This document shows positions 1-10,291 of a DNA stretch of 58,651 nucleotides, piece by piece. The stretch is from assembly GCA_036940085.1 (NCBI GenBank), contig JALLBK010000249.1, positions 1 through 58,651 on the forward strand, written 5' to 3'. The notes below the pieces were generated by a model. The model was not told the DNA's origin, did not search any database, and was given only the letters and a program-made list of their open reading frames with translations. Each line of letters starts with the position of its first letter. Position 1 is the first letter of the stretch. The stretch is from Discostella pseudostelligera (taxonomy: Eukaryota > Bacillariophyta > Thalassiosirophyceae > Thalassiosirales > Thalassiosiraceae). The position numbers were made by a program, and so were the translations under genes.

Positions 1-361
1 TCACCTCAGGGCGGTTGTTCAAAGCGGTCATTGTAGACTGGGCCTGAAATTGCGACACAGGAAGGGTAATGGAACAACCGTTCAACACATCTGAGTAGAT
101 GAAGCCCACAGTGCCCCCGTTCGCTTTTGCTATAGCTACACACCTTTTCTCCGGGCTAACGTCTTTGTTAGTGAAGGAAACGATGTAGGTCTTTGTGTCC
201 GATTCGGTGAGGCCGCGAAGATTACTTCTTGGGATTGGGGCAACACCGACATCGACATCCACGTCGAAATCGACTACTGCGGAGGCAATCTGCGGGAGGA
301 TGGCCGAGGTGAGGAGCAGGATGGACAGGGCGCTGATACTGAGTTTCGATGAGACCATCAT
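1..361 (-). CDS. Subtilisin-like serine protease, N-terminal fragment cut by window edge
   Basis: The reverse strand opens at an ATG at 361 (a second ATG follows) and stays open to base 1, giving 120 residues. Residues 1 to about 30 form a signal peptide (lysine, then a run of Leu/Ile/Ala ending in ASA). The following stretch, with YIVSFTNKDVSPEKRC, a GGTVGF turn and a final ALNNRPEV, matches the inhibitor I9 propeptide that precedes the catalytic domain of subtilases. In the family this segment chaperones folding and blocks the active site until it is cleaved. The catalytic domain lies outside the window, so activity cannot be judged. Expected location: secretory pathway or outside the cell. 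The 500 bp upstream would hold its promoter. Confidence 0.7.
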   Translation of the reverse strand, partial: MMVSSKLSISALSILLLTSAILPQIASAVVDFDVDVDVGVAPIPRSNLRGLTESDTKTYIVSFTNKDVSPEKRCVAIAKANGGTVGFIYSDVLNGCSITLPVSQFQAQSTMTALNNRPEV

Positions 362-860
362 GTTTATTGCATGCTTGTGAAAGGGAAAATAATTGGAGAA
401 TCTGAGTGGAATAGTATGATCGTTTGAGATGATTTGGAGTGTACTGGTAGATACCACTCTACCTCCAACAAATTCTCATGATTATTTTTCGGTTTGGAAG
501 GGAACGGTTGGGAACTCCTTGGGATCGAAAACTGAAGTCGATCTTATCTGAGGGACATCGGCCAGCTCTATGGGTCATTCTCTCTTTAGAATGAATTCGA
601 ATTCAAGAGTAATGGGAGTAGGTGGAGTCCGATTCGAATAGATCGTCACCATGATCTCCAATTGAGTTAGCAGACGATAATATTGTAGATATTCTATCGT
701 TTCTTTTCTCTCCATCTCTGTCAGTGTCCATGAGGTAACAAGAAAAAATAAGGCAAAGGGACGACGGCATCGGATATGCAATCCTGTTGTAACTATGATG
801 TCAACACTAAAATTGAACTTACTGCTTCACCAAAGTTAGCATTAGATGTGTCAACAATCA
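362..860. other. Intergenic region between subtilase start and DAP3 stop
   Basis: No supported gene. AT-richer than its flanks. It should hold the promoter of the subtilase (reading left) and the 3' end of the DAP3 transcript. The short ORFs here start at non-ATG codons or resemble nothing. Confidence 0.5.
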
Positions 861-3800
861 TTACTTCGAAGGTAGCATGCACGAATCCAACAACTGTTGC
901 CCACATCCGCCAGAAACTAATCTCAAGTACTCAACTTCTTCTGGGTTCAATGCAGTATCTCCCCTATCAAAGCGCAACCGCCCAATCCCAGTGATTTCAA
1001 AGTTATACAAAATTTGTTGTACCTCCGTGGTATTATATCTTTGAACATCAACGATGTGAATTGCATGGCGGCGCTGTGGTGGAGATGCATTCTTATCGGC
1101 CACAACATCATCGCCACAAGATGTCTGGGCTTGAGCACACTCTATGAGCGCCTTGGTGAACGATTGTCGAACTGCCTTCGATTCCGACGTACTCACGACG
1201 ATGGAACCCAATTTCATCATCGCCTCGTCCGACTTCACCGCCACTTCCTTGGTAATTTCCGTCCCAGCCTCGTCAGGGTACAATCCCATAGCATCCATGA
1301 ATGGCTTGAATATGGTAATCCTATTGAGTGGCACTCCCATGCGCACAGTGTCATCGTAGTCCATGTGGAAGTAATGTCCATGGTCGTAGTAACAATTGTA
1401 TTCGTCCATGACGACCGTGAATGGTCGAACAGTCTGATTCATAAGGTTGGAGATAACGGCAGAGTAGCATCCTGAGGAGAGTGAGGAGCTTCCGACACCC
1501 ACAGTCAAGATTTTATCGAGCGAAAGTTCTGTCATGTTGGCAACATCCTCCTCACGAACAGTTCCAGATTCGACCTCGGTGGCAAATGCCCTCCTGAACA
1601 ATCGACGAATTTGATCATCCGAGAAGTACTCTTTCATGTTCTCGCGCGTTACACCAGGAAGAGTTGAAACATCCTCCCCATGGCTCTTTAGTAATTGAGC
1701 ACAAAACTCCTTGGCAATTTCGGGTAGATTGTACAAACCCACACGATGGGGGCATGGTTCAATGTAGTATCCGTGTTTGCGGAGTCGGTCGCCGTCGGGG
1801 TGGTAGACTACAATGTGACCAGAGATCCGAGCCGAGGCGACGATGCCGGCGAGAGTAGCAGTCTGCATGAAACGAGAGTGGGAGGGGAACGGTTAAACAA
1901 ACGAAGTCAAGGGAGGAATGGAGATCATTAATAATACACGACGCTCACCTTTCCAACACCTCGCTTCCCGGCCACAAACACCCGTGCCGCACCACCTCCA
2001 CCAGCAGTAGTCTCCGCAGACGATGCAGGAGTAGTCGCCTCCACAATTGCACGTGCAATATCTCTCATGGCATCACGAATCATAATACGCTTTGTTTCCT
2101 TATTCGCGGCTAATTGCCACTCCTCGACCATACGTCCCACCCCCTCCTTGGGATGTACGGTGAGTGGAAACAATAGGTTGGGTACATCATTCTTGTCCGA
2201 GGAGGCGAAGAATTTAGGGATATGTTGTGGCGTAGATGATTGAGACGAAACATCGACAGCAACACTACTACCAGTGCCAGCATCACCATCATTGTCCTGA
2301 GCATGTACTTGAATTCGTTGTTTTCCTTCGAGATGTCGAGTAGCCGCGAGGATATCCATAAATATAGGTGTGGGTATTTCATATTCGTCAAGTACCTCCA
2401 TAACAGAATTCACAAACATTTTCTGTTCATCGACTGTGGCGCTCGATGACTTCACTGACTTTGACGACGCTCTTTCTTTCGCCTTATTGTCGCCGCCACC
2501 CTCACCTCCCTCCTTCTTCTCTCCCCCCCCCTCTACTTTAAAATCATCTCCATTCGTTCTATTCTGCTTCTTCATCGCATCTCTTTCCAACTTCATTGCC
2601 CGATTCCGCACAGTAATCAACACCTCCTCCAGTGCCACCTCTACAAATTTAGCAAAGTCGGGTAATTTCCCGAGTACCGGCTCGGCATCTCGGACCCGAT
2701 CCACAATACATTCATACAATTCATCGACCATATGTCGTCGTTGCTCATTACTAATTGTTGGATGTACCATCTTGGCTACATCGTCCCGTGCGGCACGTAC
2801 TACCGAAGAGCGTATTTTTTCCGTAATTCGACGACGACGGTACGAAGCATAGACGGATGGATTGCCATATCCTGGATGTTGTGGTAATGAAATTGGCAAT
2901 CTCATTTCTGACAAGGATTGCAATGTCGGCACACCAATGCGTCCAGTAACATTGTCTTCATAGACCCTCACACTTTCCAAACTCTTGCGTGTAGCCAAGG
3001 TAGGTTTCCAATCTTCAATATCCTCCCACTCCTCATCGGTCATCCAGTCTTCATCGGAAATATTCCACGATGATGACCATAGACGACCGGATGTACGAGA
3101 ATCGAGAGAGGCTTTGATTTGGGCCTGACGGGCGTGGTAGGCGACAATTTCAGTATCTTGATCTTCACCATCACCATCGCCGCGTTTGGTGGTAAGGCCG
3201 AGGTCCTCATCTAGACTCCCAAAAATATCAGCATAGTCATCTCCAGCACTAGCAGCAGATCCTTGATTCTTCTTCTTTTTCTTGCCAATGCCATCTTCGT
3301 CATCCTCATCTGCTACCCCCCAATTCAAAATGTCATCCAAATATTCATAATCATCGGCAGTCAATACCTTTCGACCACCTATCAACTTGGAATCACTCCC
3401 CCCACCACCAGCAGCAGCAGCACTAGCACTGCCATCGAGCAAGGTGGCATCCAAATCACCAACATCGTCATCATCGTCCAGGGTGTTAATATTGCCATGT
3501 CGAATGAGTGGATCGGGATGGCGGGAGATGCTAAAGTGTCGTCGTGCTTTTGAAGACTGTGGAATTGTAGGATGATGATGATGCTGGCGTCGTCGTCTGG
3601 GGCTGCTGCTCAAACTATTAGTATTACTACTACTATCAGCATCATGCTGGGGCAACGAAGCTGTCCAATAATAATTGGACGTCGGTGAAATTATCGACAG
3701 CGATGATCGCTGCAGATGCAGCTGTTGCGAATGCAGAGGATGATGCGGTGCAGCTACTATGGCTGCGGCAGTACTGCCGCGATTGCGTTGGTAGGAAGCA

Positions 3801-3871
3801 GAGCGAAGCCTAGTGCTCCCGCCACTTCGGCTGTCTCGAATGACCGATCGACGGAGGAGTAGCAGTAGCAT
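861..3871 (-). CDS. DAP3: Mitochondrial ribosomal small-subunit GTPase DAP3/mS29, two exons
   Basis: Join 3871..1949 and 1862..861 (86-bp GT-AG intron); 974 residues. The junction restores the Walker A loop GKRGVGKTATL: exon 1 ends at GVGK and exon 2 starts TATL, so the intron sits inside the P-loop. Downstream are a Walker B-like strand TVVMDEYNCYY and a typical DAP3 C-terminal half. DAP3 is the GTP-binding head protein of the mitochondrial small ribosomal subunit. The N-terminus (start ATG at 3871) is Arg/Ser rich with almost no acidic residues for 80 residues, as in a mitochondrial presequence. Odd point: about 640 residues precede the P-loop, with Asp/Glu-rich and Gly-rich low-complexity runs, far longer than in animals. 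It is divergently paired with the EMC8/9 gene. DAP3 identity is fairly sure; the function of the long extension is unknown. Confidence 0.85.
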
Positions 3872-3986
3872 ATTTCTATGGTGAGTATACCGATGATAGT
3901 AAGTGGATAGTGGATGCCTATTGGAGTGTCGTCGAGCGGCGGCGTCGGCGGTAGTGCACCATGGTAGATAGTTGGAGCCCGGTGGC

Positions 3987-4093
3987 GGCCACCCCTCTAG
4001 AACGGGGTTTCAACGATTGACAGGCGATTTTGGTTCAAACTCTGCTCAGAACCCCGCCATTCGTCGTTGTTCGTCTGTTCTAGAGAGGTGGCC
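3987..4093. repeat. Inverted repeat, 17-bp arms
   Basis: Arms 3987-4003 (GGCCACCCCTCTAGAAC) and 4077-4093 (GTTCTAGAGAGGTGGCC) pair with one mismatch. A second pairing, CGGGGTT at 4003-4009 with AACCCCG at 4050-4056, lies inside. The DNA could fold back on itself. It may be a small foldback element or a regulatory structure. Confidence 0.6.
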
Positions 4094-4107
4094 CGGAGGA
4101 AGCATGC

Positions 4108-4189
4108 GGCCTGTTCTGTCCGTCACAGAAGTGACGAGCGGCTGAGGATGTTTCATGTGTGACGGACAGAACAGGCCTGTCCGTCACAC
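4108..4189. repeat. Perfect 20-bp inverted repeat plus a third half-copy
   Basis: Arms 4108-4127 and 4158-4177 are exact reverse complements (GGCCTGTTCTGTCCGTCACA and its complement) with a 30-base spacer. A further CTGTCCGTCACA follows at 4177-4188 and can pair with the right arm, so two alternative hairpins are possible. Seen directly in the sequence; the role is unknown. Confidence 0.85.
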
Positions 4190-4375
4190 CCGCTCTCTCA
4201 AGAGCGATGAGTCGAGTCTACGCTTCCGGCGGCAGTTTGCAGTACTCCTACTCTCTAGTAAGTAGTACCAGTATCTAGTATGGTACTCCTAGTAGGCTGT
4301 AGTATCTAGAGTTAGAAGGAACACCCATCCCCATCCCCATACCCATACAGATTCATCCTCATCCATAAAATAATC

Positions 4376-5146
4376 ATGACCAAGCAACAGGATATCAGCA
4401 GCATTGGTAGCATTTCCATCTCGGTAATGGCTCAATGGAAAATGGCACTGCATGCCACATCGAAACCGCTTCTTCGAGGCGGCGATGCTGCTGGCAGCGG
4501 TAGCGGTGGTGGTCCAACAATCCATGGCATCGTCTTGGGTCATCGAGCAATATCAACAGCATCGGCAACATCAAATGATTCTAAGGCATCGCTGATAGTC
4601 ACAGATGTAGTACCAGTATGTCGTGAGACACCCACAAAGCCAATGGTAGATATGGCATTGCGATTGGTGGAGGCACATCTTGTGCACAAGCAGCAGCAGC
4701 AACAACAACAATCACAGTTGAAAGAGGAGACTAAAATTATTGGATGGTATACCAACAGTAGCATAAGCAATAGTGGTGGTGATGATACCGGGGAAGAGGA
4801 TGAAGATACATGGCCCAATGCCTCGGCATGTCGCATTCTTTCCTCCATGGCCGAGTTATCTTGTGATGCAGATGACCATCATGGCCCCTTTGTCCTATTA
4901 TCGCTAATCAATTCCAAACTTGATACTTTCATGACGAACCAGCAAAACAATACATCATCGCAAGTGGTAATATGTAATGTGTTTCAATGGGACACCAAGT
5001 CTCGAAAATTGGTAAAACGAGACGATGTAGTTGTGGTGAATGAAAAGCAGGGGCACAAACTCCGTCTTCCCACAGAGGTGTACGACTTTGTGGATCATAT
5101 GAATGATTGTGACTTAGTTGATTCGAAATGGATTGAAAATTATTGA
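4376..5146 (+). CDS. EMC8: ER membrane protein complex subunit 8/9 (EMC8/EMC9, UPF0172)
   Basis: A single-exon gene of 256 residues starting at the ATG at 4376. The N-terminal block ISVMAQWKMALHA, then IHGIVLGH, then VTDVVPVCRETPTKP and KIIGWYTNSS follow the EMC8/9 pattern, a catalytically dead JAB1/MPN fold lacking the zinc-binding His residues. In the family it is a cytosolic-face subunit of the ER membrane complex, which inserts tail-anchored and multipass membrane proteins. Polyglutamine (residues about 105-112) and acidic/Ser loops interrupt the fold between core strands, a common diatom feature. The length is about 50 residues above the animal form because of these loops. It shares its promoter with DAP3. 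EMC8 and EMC9 cannot be told apart here. Confidence 0.85.
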   Translation: MTKQQDISSIGSISISVMAQWKMALHATSKPLLRGGDAAGSGSGGGPTIHGIVLGHRAISTASATSNDSKASLIVTDVVPVCRETPTKPMVDMALRLVEAHLVHKQQQQQQQSQLKEETKIIGWYTNSSISNSGGDDTGEEDEDTWPNASACRILSSMAELSCDADDHHGPFVLLSLINSKLDTFMTNQQNNTSSQVVICNVFQWDTKSRKLVKRDDVVVVNEKQGHKLRLPTEVYDFVDHMNDCDLVDSKWIENY

Positions 5147-5492
5147 TAGCCTAGTCGTCAAAACATTGAGGGAAGAAGAGAGATACTAGATATGGCAAAA
5201 TAGTAACTGGTCATTACTCTGTTGTTCATGGCGAGGGGGGGATGTGCAGAATAGTGAAACATATTTTCTCTAACATTAATTACGACTAGAGATGCTATCG
5301 AAGCAAAGGTTGCGTTGTAAACTGGACAAATGCATTTCGGAACAGCAGCAAAAGAAGCAATTATAATCCATATGTCAACACACCCTCATCTTTCTTCCCA
5401 TCGATTTCCGTAGAGGTTTGCTTCACATCCCATCGTAGAAATCTACACCATCAAAATAATTGTTGATTCCTTCTCTCGTGACAAAAAGGCAA
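5147..5492. other. Intergenic region between convergent EMC8/9 and metacaspase genes
   Basis: No gene seen. It holds the two facing 3' ends and is AT-rich. No strong stem-loop was noticed. Confidence 0.5.
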
Positions 5493-7642
5493 TCAAGAAT
5501 CATAGGAATAATGGGATTGATCATCTTCTAAACTATTGTCACGTCGTAGCATATCCTCATCGTCGGAATACACTGGCAATCCACAATTTATTATCACCGA
5601 CGATGCTGACGAGCAGAGCTTTTCAAAGAAGGATTTCTTCCGTGTTGGGAGTTCATCCTCCGGGAGGGTTTCTAATGAACCTACATTCTCAATGAACATA
5701 TCTTCTTCCGATCTCGCTGGCGCCTGCTTATCGAGCTCGGTGCCCACGGTTTTACCAATCCTTGTGAAGACGGATGATTCGTAGAGTGTCTTCACCACTT
5801 TAAGAAATCTAACAAAACTGAAATCATTGTTGAGGGACATCTGAGCATTGACAAGAAGTGGAAATGTGAGAAGCATTGTTGCAAATCAAGTGTTTTTAAA
5901 ATAACAAGCGTGGACATCGAAGCCCCAACTACAAGATGAATAGTCACTCACATTGGGTGATACTTCCCCCTTATCTCCCTTTGTTGTCCACAAATACGGC
6001 AAGTCAAACAACACTCCCGTATGGCAGCAATCTATTATGCAGGTAATTGTCACACCCTTTTTCATGGGAGCCAATAACGTCTTAAAGAATAACGTGTCGC
6101 GAATGATCCCCGTCTCGTCATAATCCGATGGAAGTATCGCCTCATCGTAACTCTCGGCCGTCTCGCCAATGGGGGAGTCCAACACCCGACATCCATGTCC
6201 CGTGAATAGCACAAATACCGCATCTCCCGGCTGACTCTTCTCGGCAAGCTGTTTGAAGGCTGCCGTAATGTTAGAATGGGTGGGGGGCGGATGTTGCTTA
6301 TCATCCATGAGAACCGTCATGTAGTCTGGCGTCTCGGGGAAGCCATACACATTTACCAGAAAGTCTTTGACGGATCGGACATCATCATGACATGCCTTCA
6401 GCTTGACATTGGGAAGGTTGCGATAGTTACATCCAATAAGCAGCGCTCGCTTATGATTCGTCCCGACCTTAAAGTCGGGAGGGGTGAGGGAGAAGGGTTC
6501 ATTTAGGTTGAACTTGTACGATGAAGTAACGGCGGGTACCTGATTGAACCCCACACTTTGCATCTCCGCTTTCATCTTCCGCAATAATTGCGCCCAAGTC
6601 ATGCTGTTGGAATTGCACCCATCGTTGAGCACGAGTGTATCAAAGGAGGTGAGGGTACGATCGACAGTAAACCCGGCCGTATCAACTGTTTCGTCATCGT
6701 CGTCATCGAATAAATCCTTGTTCGTGACATTTTGAGGACTGGTTACATTGTTCACCTCGGATTCAGTGTCGTACATGGCTTTGAGGAGGGCATTGCAGCA
6801 AGGCCCTCCGTGGGAGATGCCAGGTTCGCGAGTGCTGGTTGCGACATCAAACTCCTGAAATAGGGAGTGAAGAGGAGGCAATTACAATTGTTGAGTAAAT
6901 AGAGAAACATGTAGTAACAATGACATCCATACCATGATAAACTTACCTCGCTCGTAGGCAGATCCCAAACACTCCCATACTTTCCATACATCCCCCCTAA
7001 TATACGCACATTGGCTGGAATAAATGCTGCACATTTGAGTGCATACTCCTCCGACGTTAAACTGCTCACTGTCCGTCCTAATTCCGGATCATCCCGTCTT
7101 GTCAATGGCAAATTCGACGAATTGTTCGCCACCACTTGCAAGTAGGCCATTAAGTCAGCCATGGGTAAATCAAGTTGGACGGAGTCATCGTGAATTCGAT
7201 TGGTATTGTTATTGTTCCTGCTGCGCGTAACCAAGGACGAAGCCGTGGTCTTGTGACTACGCACTGTTCGGGAGGAGACACTCTGCGCACCATCGGGACT
7301 TTTAGTGCGGTGGTACCGTTCTTCCCGATGGTCTGGACTGAAATCAGTGTCGGTGTCGGTGAAGTCATTGTCAGTAGTAGAATTGGGAGAGGCTGGTGAA
7401 TGGAGCGGGGTGTTGATGTTTCTACTACTACCACCACGGAGATTATTGTGATTAGTGTGCACGTAGGGATGATGACCACCATTGCTGATACCGTCTCCTC
7501 CTCCTTCCCCCTGTCTCATTATTTGAGAGGAGGATGACGACGTTCGATCTCGTTTGTCGCGATGACGTTGTTGTTTCCCTGCCTCCCCTTCCCGTTGGGA
7601 CGGACGGTGCTTTGAAGATGAGTTTTTGGAGGCGCTCATCAT
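5493..7642 (-). CDS. Type III metacaspase (p10 domain before p20), three exons
   Basis: Join 7642..6947, 6854..5952, 5840..5493 (introns 92 and 111 bp); 648 residues. The start is the ATG at 7642; the frame is open further upstream but without another ATG. Residues 1 to about 150 are a disordered Ser/Arg/His tail. From about 233 comes the p10 part (FDVATSTREPG, GGPCCNALLKAM, then TWAQLLRKMKAEM and NQVPAVTSS). The p20 part follows from about 367 (KRALLIGCNYRN) with the catalytic His in LFTGHGC (about 452) and Cys in IIDCCHTG (about 509). Type I and II metacaspases have p20 first, so this p10-p20 order marks type III, a class reported from secondary-plastid algae. Metacaspases are Cys proteases that cleave after Arg or Lys and are usually Ca2+-dependent. 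A 116-residue acidic tail lies downstream of p20. It is convergent with EMC8/9. Confidence 0.88.
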
Positions 7643-8749
7643 CCTGATTTCTTTCAGTGTGTGTTTCTGTTCCGCGTGTGTTATTATTGACTCAACCGCG
7701 TGCACAGATTATAATGATGAGATCGCGTGTTCTCCCAGTGGTTGTTATGGTCGTGGTCGTAGAATGAATGCTTTTCGAAACTAACTCCTCCTCTCGTCCG
7801 TGAAAAATACTGATGCAAAAGCAGCAGATGCAAAATAATGACGTCGTCTGTGCTGCAATTCTCAAAGTATGCGACTGCTACTGCACGAACACCAGCGGAT
7901 GATGATGATCGAATATTGGCGGAACGAACACACCACCAGCGGCGCTCAGTGTCAGTGACGTAGATGGGTTGGATGGTATGAGATGCACCAAGACCAAGGC
8001 CTGAGCCGTATTAGATGCCTGCAGCTGCAGTTGCTTTACGGCGGTGACGATGCCGATGCGATGCCCTATCACTGCACAACGACAATACCCTCCAATCAAA
8101 CTTTCAACGATGAGTATCGCCGGCTATCGTGTGGCTACAATGCAATGTGCACATTGAATAGGAGTAATTGCACCCGGACGCACCAGCTCCAGCTCCAGCT
8201 CCAGCTCCAACAAATAACAAATTATTCATGTGTTTCGGCTTTGGGTTGAATTGAGTTGAATGCACTGTCTTCTTTGCTTTCTCTCTCATTTATTTTGTGC
8301 AAGCAAAAAGTCACCGGTTGACCAAGAGACGTCTCTCTCACTCAAGACGGTTCCTTCTTATTCTCCGCTAAATAAACCAACCGTGCAACTCGTACTAATT
8401 CCGATTGAGACATCACGCCCGCCGACCAAGCTTTCGGCAATATCTTTCGCAGGCGCCGCCGAATTTCTTGTGCCGACACCAAATGTGTCCAAATCGGACA
8501 CGAAATGAAAGATTCGTACCCAAACCGGCACTTTTATTGTTGGCGGGAGGCCTTGGTTGGCGGGAAGAAAGTCAGTTTTGGAGGAAAGCACCATATTTGG
8601 CGGGAAATCAGAGATTAGGTCTGTCCTCCACACCTTCCCGCACCCACCCACTTCACAGCGTCACAATCACCCATCACCATCACCTTCAAAATCCAAACGC
8701 CGCATGCACCATAATTTAATATCGAACTCATCGTAGATTCGTAGCCTCC
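7643..8749. other. Intergenic region between divergent metacaspase and DUF3727 genes
   Basis: About 1.1 kb with no supported gene. It holds a CAGCTC hexamer run (about 4 copies, 8183-8208), a TGACGTC bZIP-like site near 7839, and a cluster of GGCGGGA motifs at 8542-8607. ORFs here are short and lack recognisable features. Confidence 0.5.
8541..8607. promoter_or_regulatory. Cluster of three GGCGGGA motifs, E2F-like
   Basis: TGGCGGGAGG (8541), TTGGCGGGAAG (8557) and TTTGGCGGGAAA (8596-8607) lie within 67 bp, 143 to 209 bp before the DUF3727 ATG. The last matches the textbook E2F/DP site TTTSGCGSGAAA. Binding is inferred from the motif only. Confidence 0.5.
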
Positions 8750-10291
8750 ATGATGTCTGCGTCGTCGATGACAATGTATCGAAGAGCATCGTCGACGTCC
8801 AGCCCGCCGTACCAGCCGGCGGCGATTCTGACTACCATTGCCATTATCTTGAACTATCTTTCATCGCCAATACCGTGGTTGCCGAATCCGCTGACGCCGC
8901 AGCTACAGCAGTCATCATTCGCAAATGCGTTCTCTCTGTCATCGTTGTCTCAACCATCACCTTCTTGTAAACGATGGCAGCCAGCAGCACTTATCGCTGA
9001 TACCACACGTACCAGAACCAGTGCAGCCAAGCTAGATCTATCACCTACAAATATCATCGATGCCGAGGTAATTTCATCCGATGACGACAACAACAACAAC
9101 AATGAATCGGCAACTTCACCATCATCGTCGAATAATCTTATCGAATACTCACAAAATCTCGATCCTGATTGGAAATCCATGCCGATTGCATTTTGTGATA
9201 CTCAATCCAATACATATGTTGATTGTAACTTGGCATTTTATGTCAAGGATCCAACAACAACATCAACATTAGATGGTAATGTAGATGATGATGACTACGA
9301 AAAGGTGGAGGAATATGCACTGGGTGTACCGTGCGAGATTCCAATTGTGGTGGCACTCGAGTTGGAGGATAATGTTGTTGCCAATAATATTGCAGCTACA
9401 GAGAATGAAGATGGAGCAAAAAATGTTGTGAATTTATCTCGAGTTATCCCAATCAATCCCGATGATACCAGTGTTTATGACCCCGAAAGTGGCCCACTCG
9501 ACAATAATAGCATCTTTTTGCAAGACGAAGATAAAGAAGAGATTTTCCAATTAGCAGCCCGTGCTTTAATGGAGGAGTTTGGACCAACCATCCGATTAAA
9601 ACGTACGCCGCGGGTACTTACCATGGAGGGAGATTTGGATGAGGTTTTGGGAGGGGATTGGAGGAGGGTATTGTGGGGTGGTAGTGGTCAAAAACGAGCA
9701 AGTAGAAGGAGGAAGAAGAACAATGATGATGACGTTGATGACGACGACGATGAGATGAGTCTTGAGAATATGTTGCATGCGTATGCTGATGACGACGCTG
9801 ATGAGAAAAATGGAGGAGAGGACTTCTTTGATACAATCATGAAAAGAGATCTCGGCGCTGATTATGAGTCGTTGGTAGATGACGACGATGATGACATTGA
9901 CGAAGATCTATTAAAGTTATTTGATGGCTCGGCAGAAATTTTGGAGGATGATCTGAATGATCTGATGGATAAAGTGAAGGATATCAAAACCGAGTTAGAC
10001 GACGAGTCTGAGGAGGTCGATTATGAGGATAGTAGCTACGACGCTCTACTGCGACGGCTCCAACCAAGTGCAGCACTTCGACTGCTCAATTTTCTAGGAC
10101 CGGACGGAAGGGAGTACACAATTTTGCGTCCGTTGCGTCCTATATTGTTGGTTGGAAAGGAGGATCCAGACGATTACACAAGAAGGATATTGTTAACTGA
10201 GGAGGAGAAAGCGAGGATATTGCCTAGATTAGAGGGTGCCTGTCGAGAGGGGCTTGAAGGCATCCTCTCAGGGTATAATATTGCAGGGTAG
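8750..10291 (+). CDS. Plastid-targeted DUF3727 protein
   Basis: A single exon of 513 residues; ATG at 8750. Residues 25-45 form a hydrophobic stretch, followed near 60 by FANAFSLSS, which resembles the ASAF signal-peptide junction of diatom plastid proteins, then a Ser/Thr/Arg-rich transit segment. From about 142, MPIAFCDTQSNTYVDC and YALGVPCEIPIVVALE resemble DUF3727, found in cyanobacteria and plastids and of unknown function. C-terminal blocks (EEIFQLAARALMEEFG, then SAALRLLNFLGPDGREYTIL, then EGACREGLEGIL) are well structured but are separated by about 120 residues of Asp/Glu-rich insert. The acidic runs are typical of nuclear diatom genes. Plastid location is inferred from the leader. 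GGCGGGA motifs lie upstream. Confidence 0.65.
   Translation: MMSASSMTMYRRASSTSSPPYQPAAILTTIAIILNYLSSPIPWLPNPLTPQLQQSSFANAFSLSSLSQPSPSCKRWQPAALIADTTRTRTSAAKLDLSPTNIIDAEVISSDDDNNNNNESATSPSSSNNLIEYSQNLDPDWKSMPIAFCDTQSNTYVDCNLAFYVKDPTTTSTLDGNVDDDDYEKVEEYALGVPCEIPIVVALELEDNVVANNIAATENEDGAKNVVNLSRVIPINPDDTSVYDPESGPLDNNSIFLQDEDKEEIFQLAARALMEEFGPTIRLKRTPRVLTMEGDLDEVLGGDWRRVLWGGSGQKRASRRRKKNNDDDVDDDDDEMSLENMLHAYADDDADEKNGGEDFFDTIMKRDLGADYESLVDDDDDDIDEDLLKLFDGSAEILEDDLNDLMDKVKDIKTELDDESEEVDYEDSSYDALLRRLQPSAALRLLNFLGPDGREYTILRPLRPILLVGKEDPDDYTRRILLTEEEKARILPRLEGACREGLEGILSGYNIAG

Larger units (their letters stand above)
3872..4375. promoter_or_regulatory. Shared divergent promoter of DAP3 (-) and EMC8/9 (+)
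   Basis: A 504-bp gap between two divergent ATGs. It holds two nested inverted repeats (listed separately) and three copies of TGTCCGTC on one strand or the other (4117-4124, 4161-4168 reversed, 4178-4185). No TATA box was recognised. Promoter function is inferred from position. Confidence 0.5.

Noticed and set aside
8183..8208. CAGCTC hexamer run as a possible functional repeat
   Set aside because: A short simple repeat of about four copies; common slippage product with no further sign of function.
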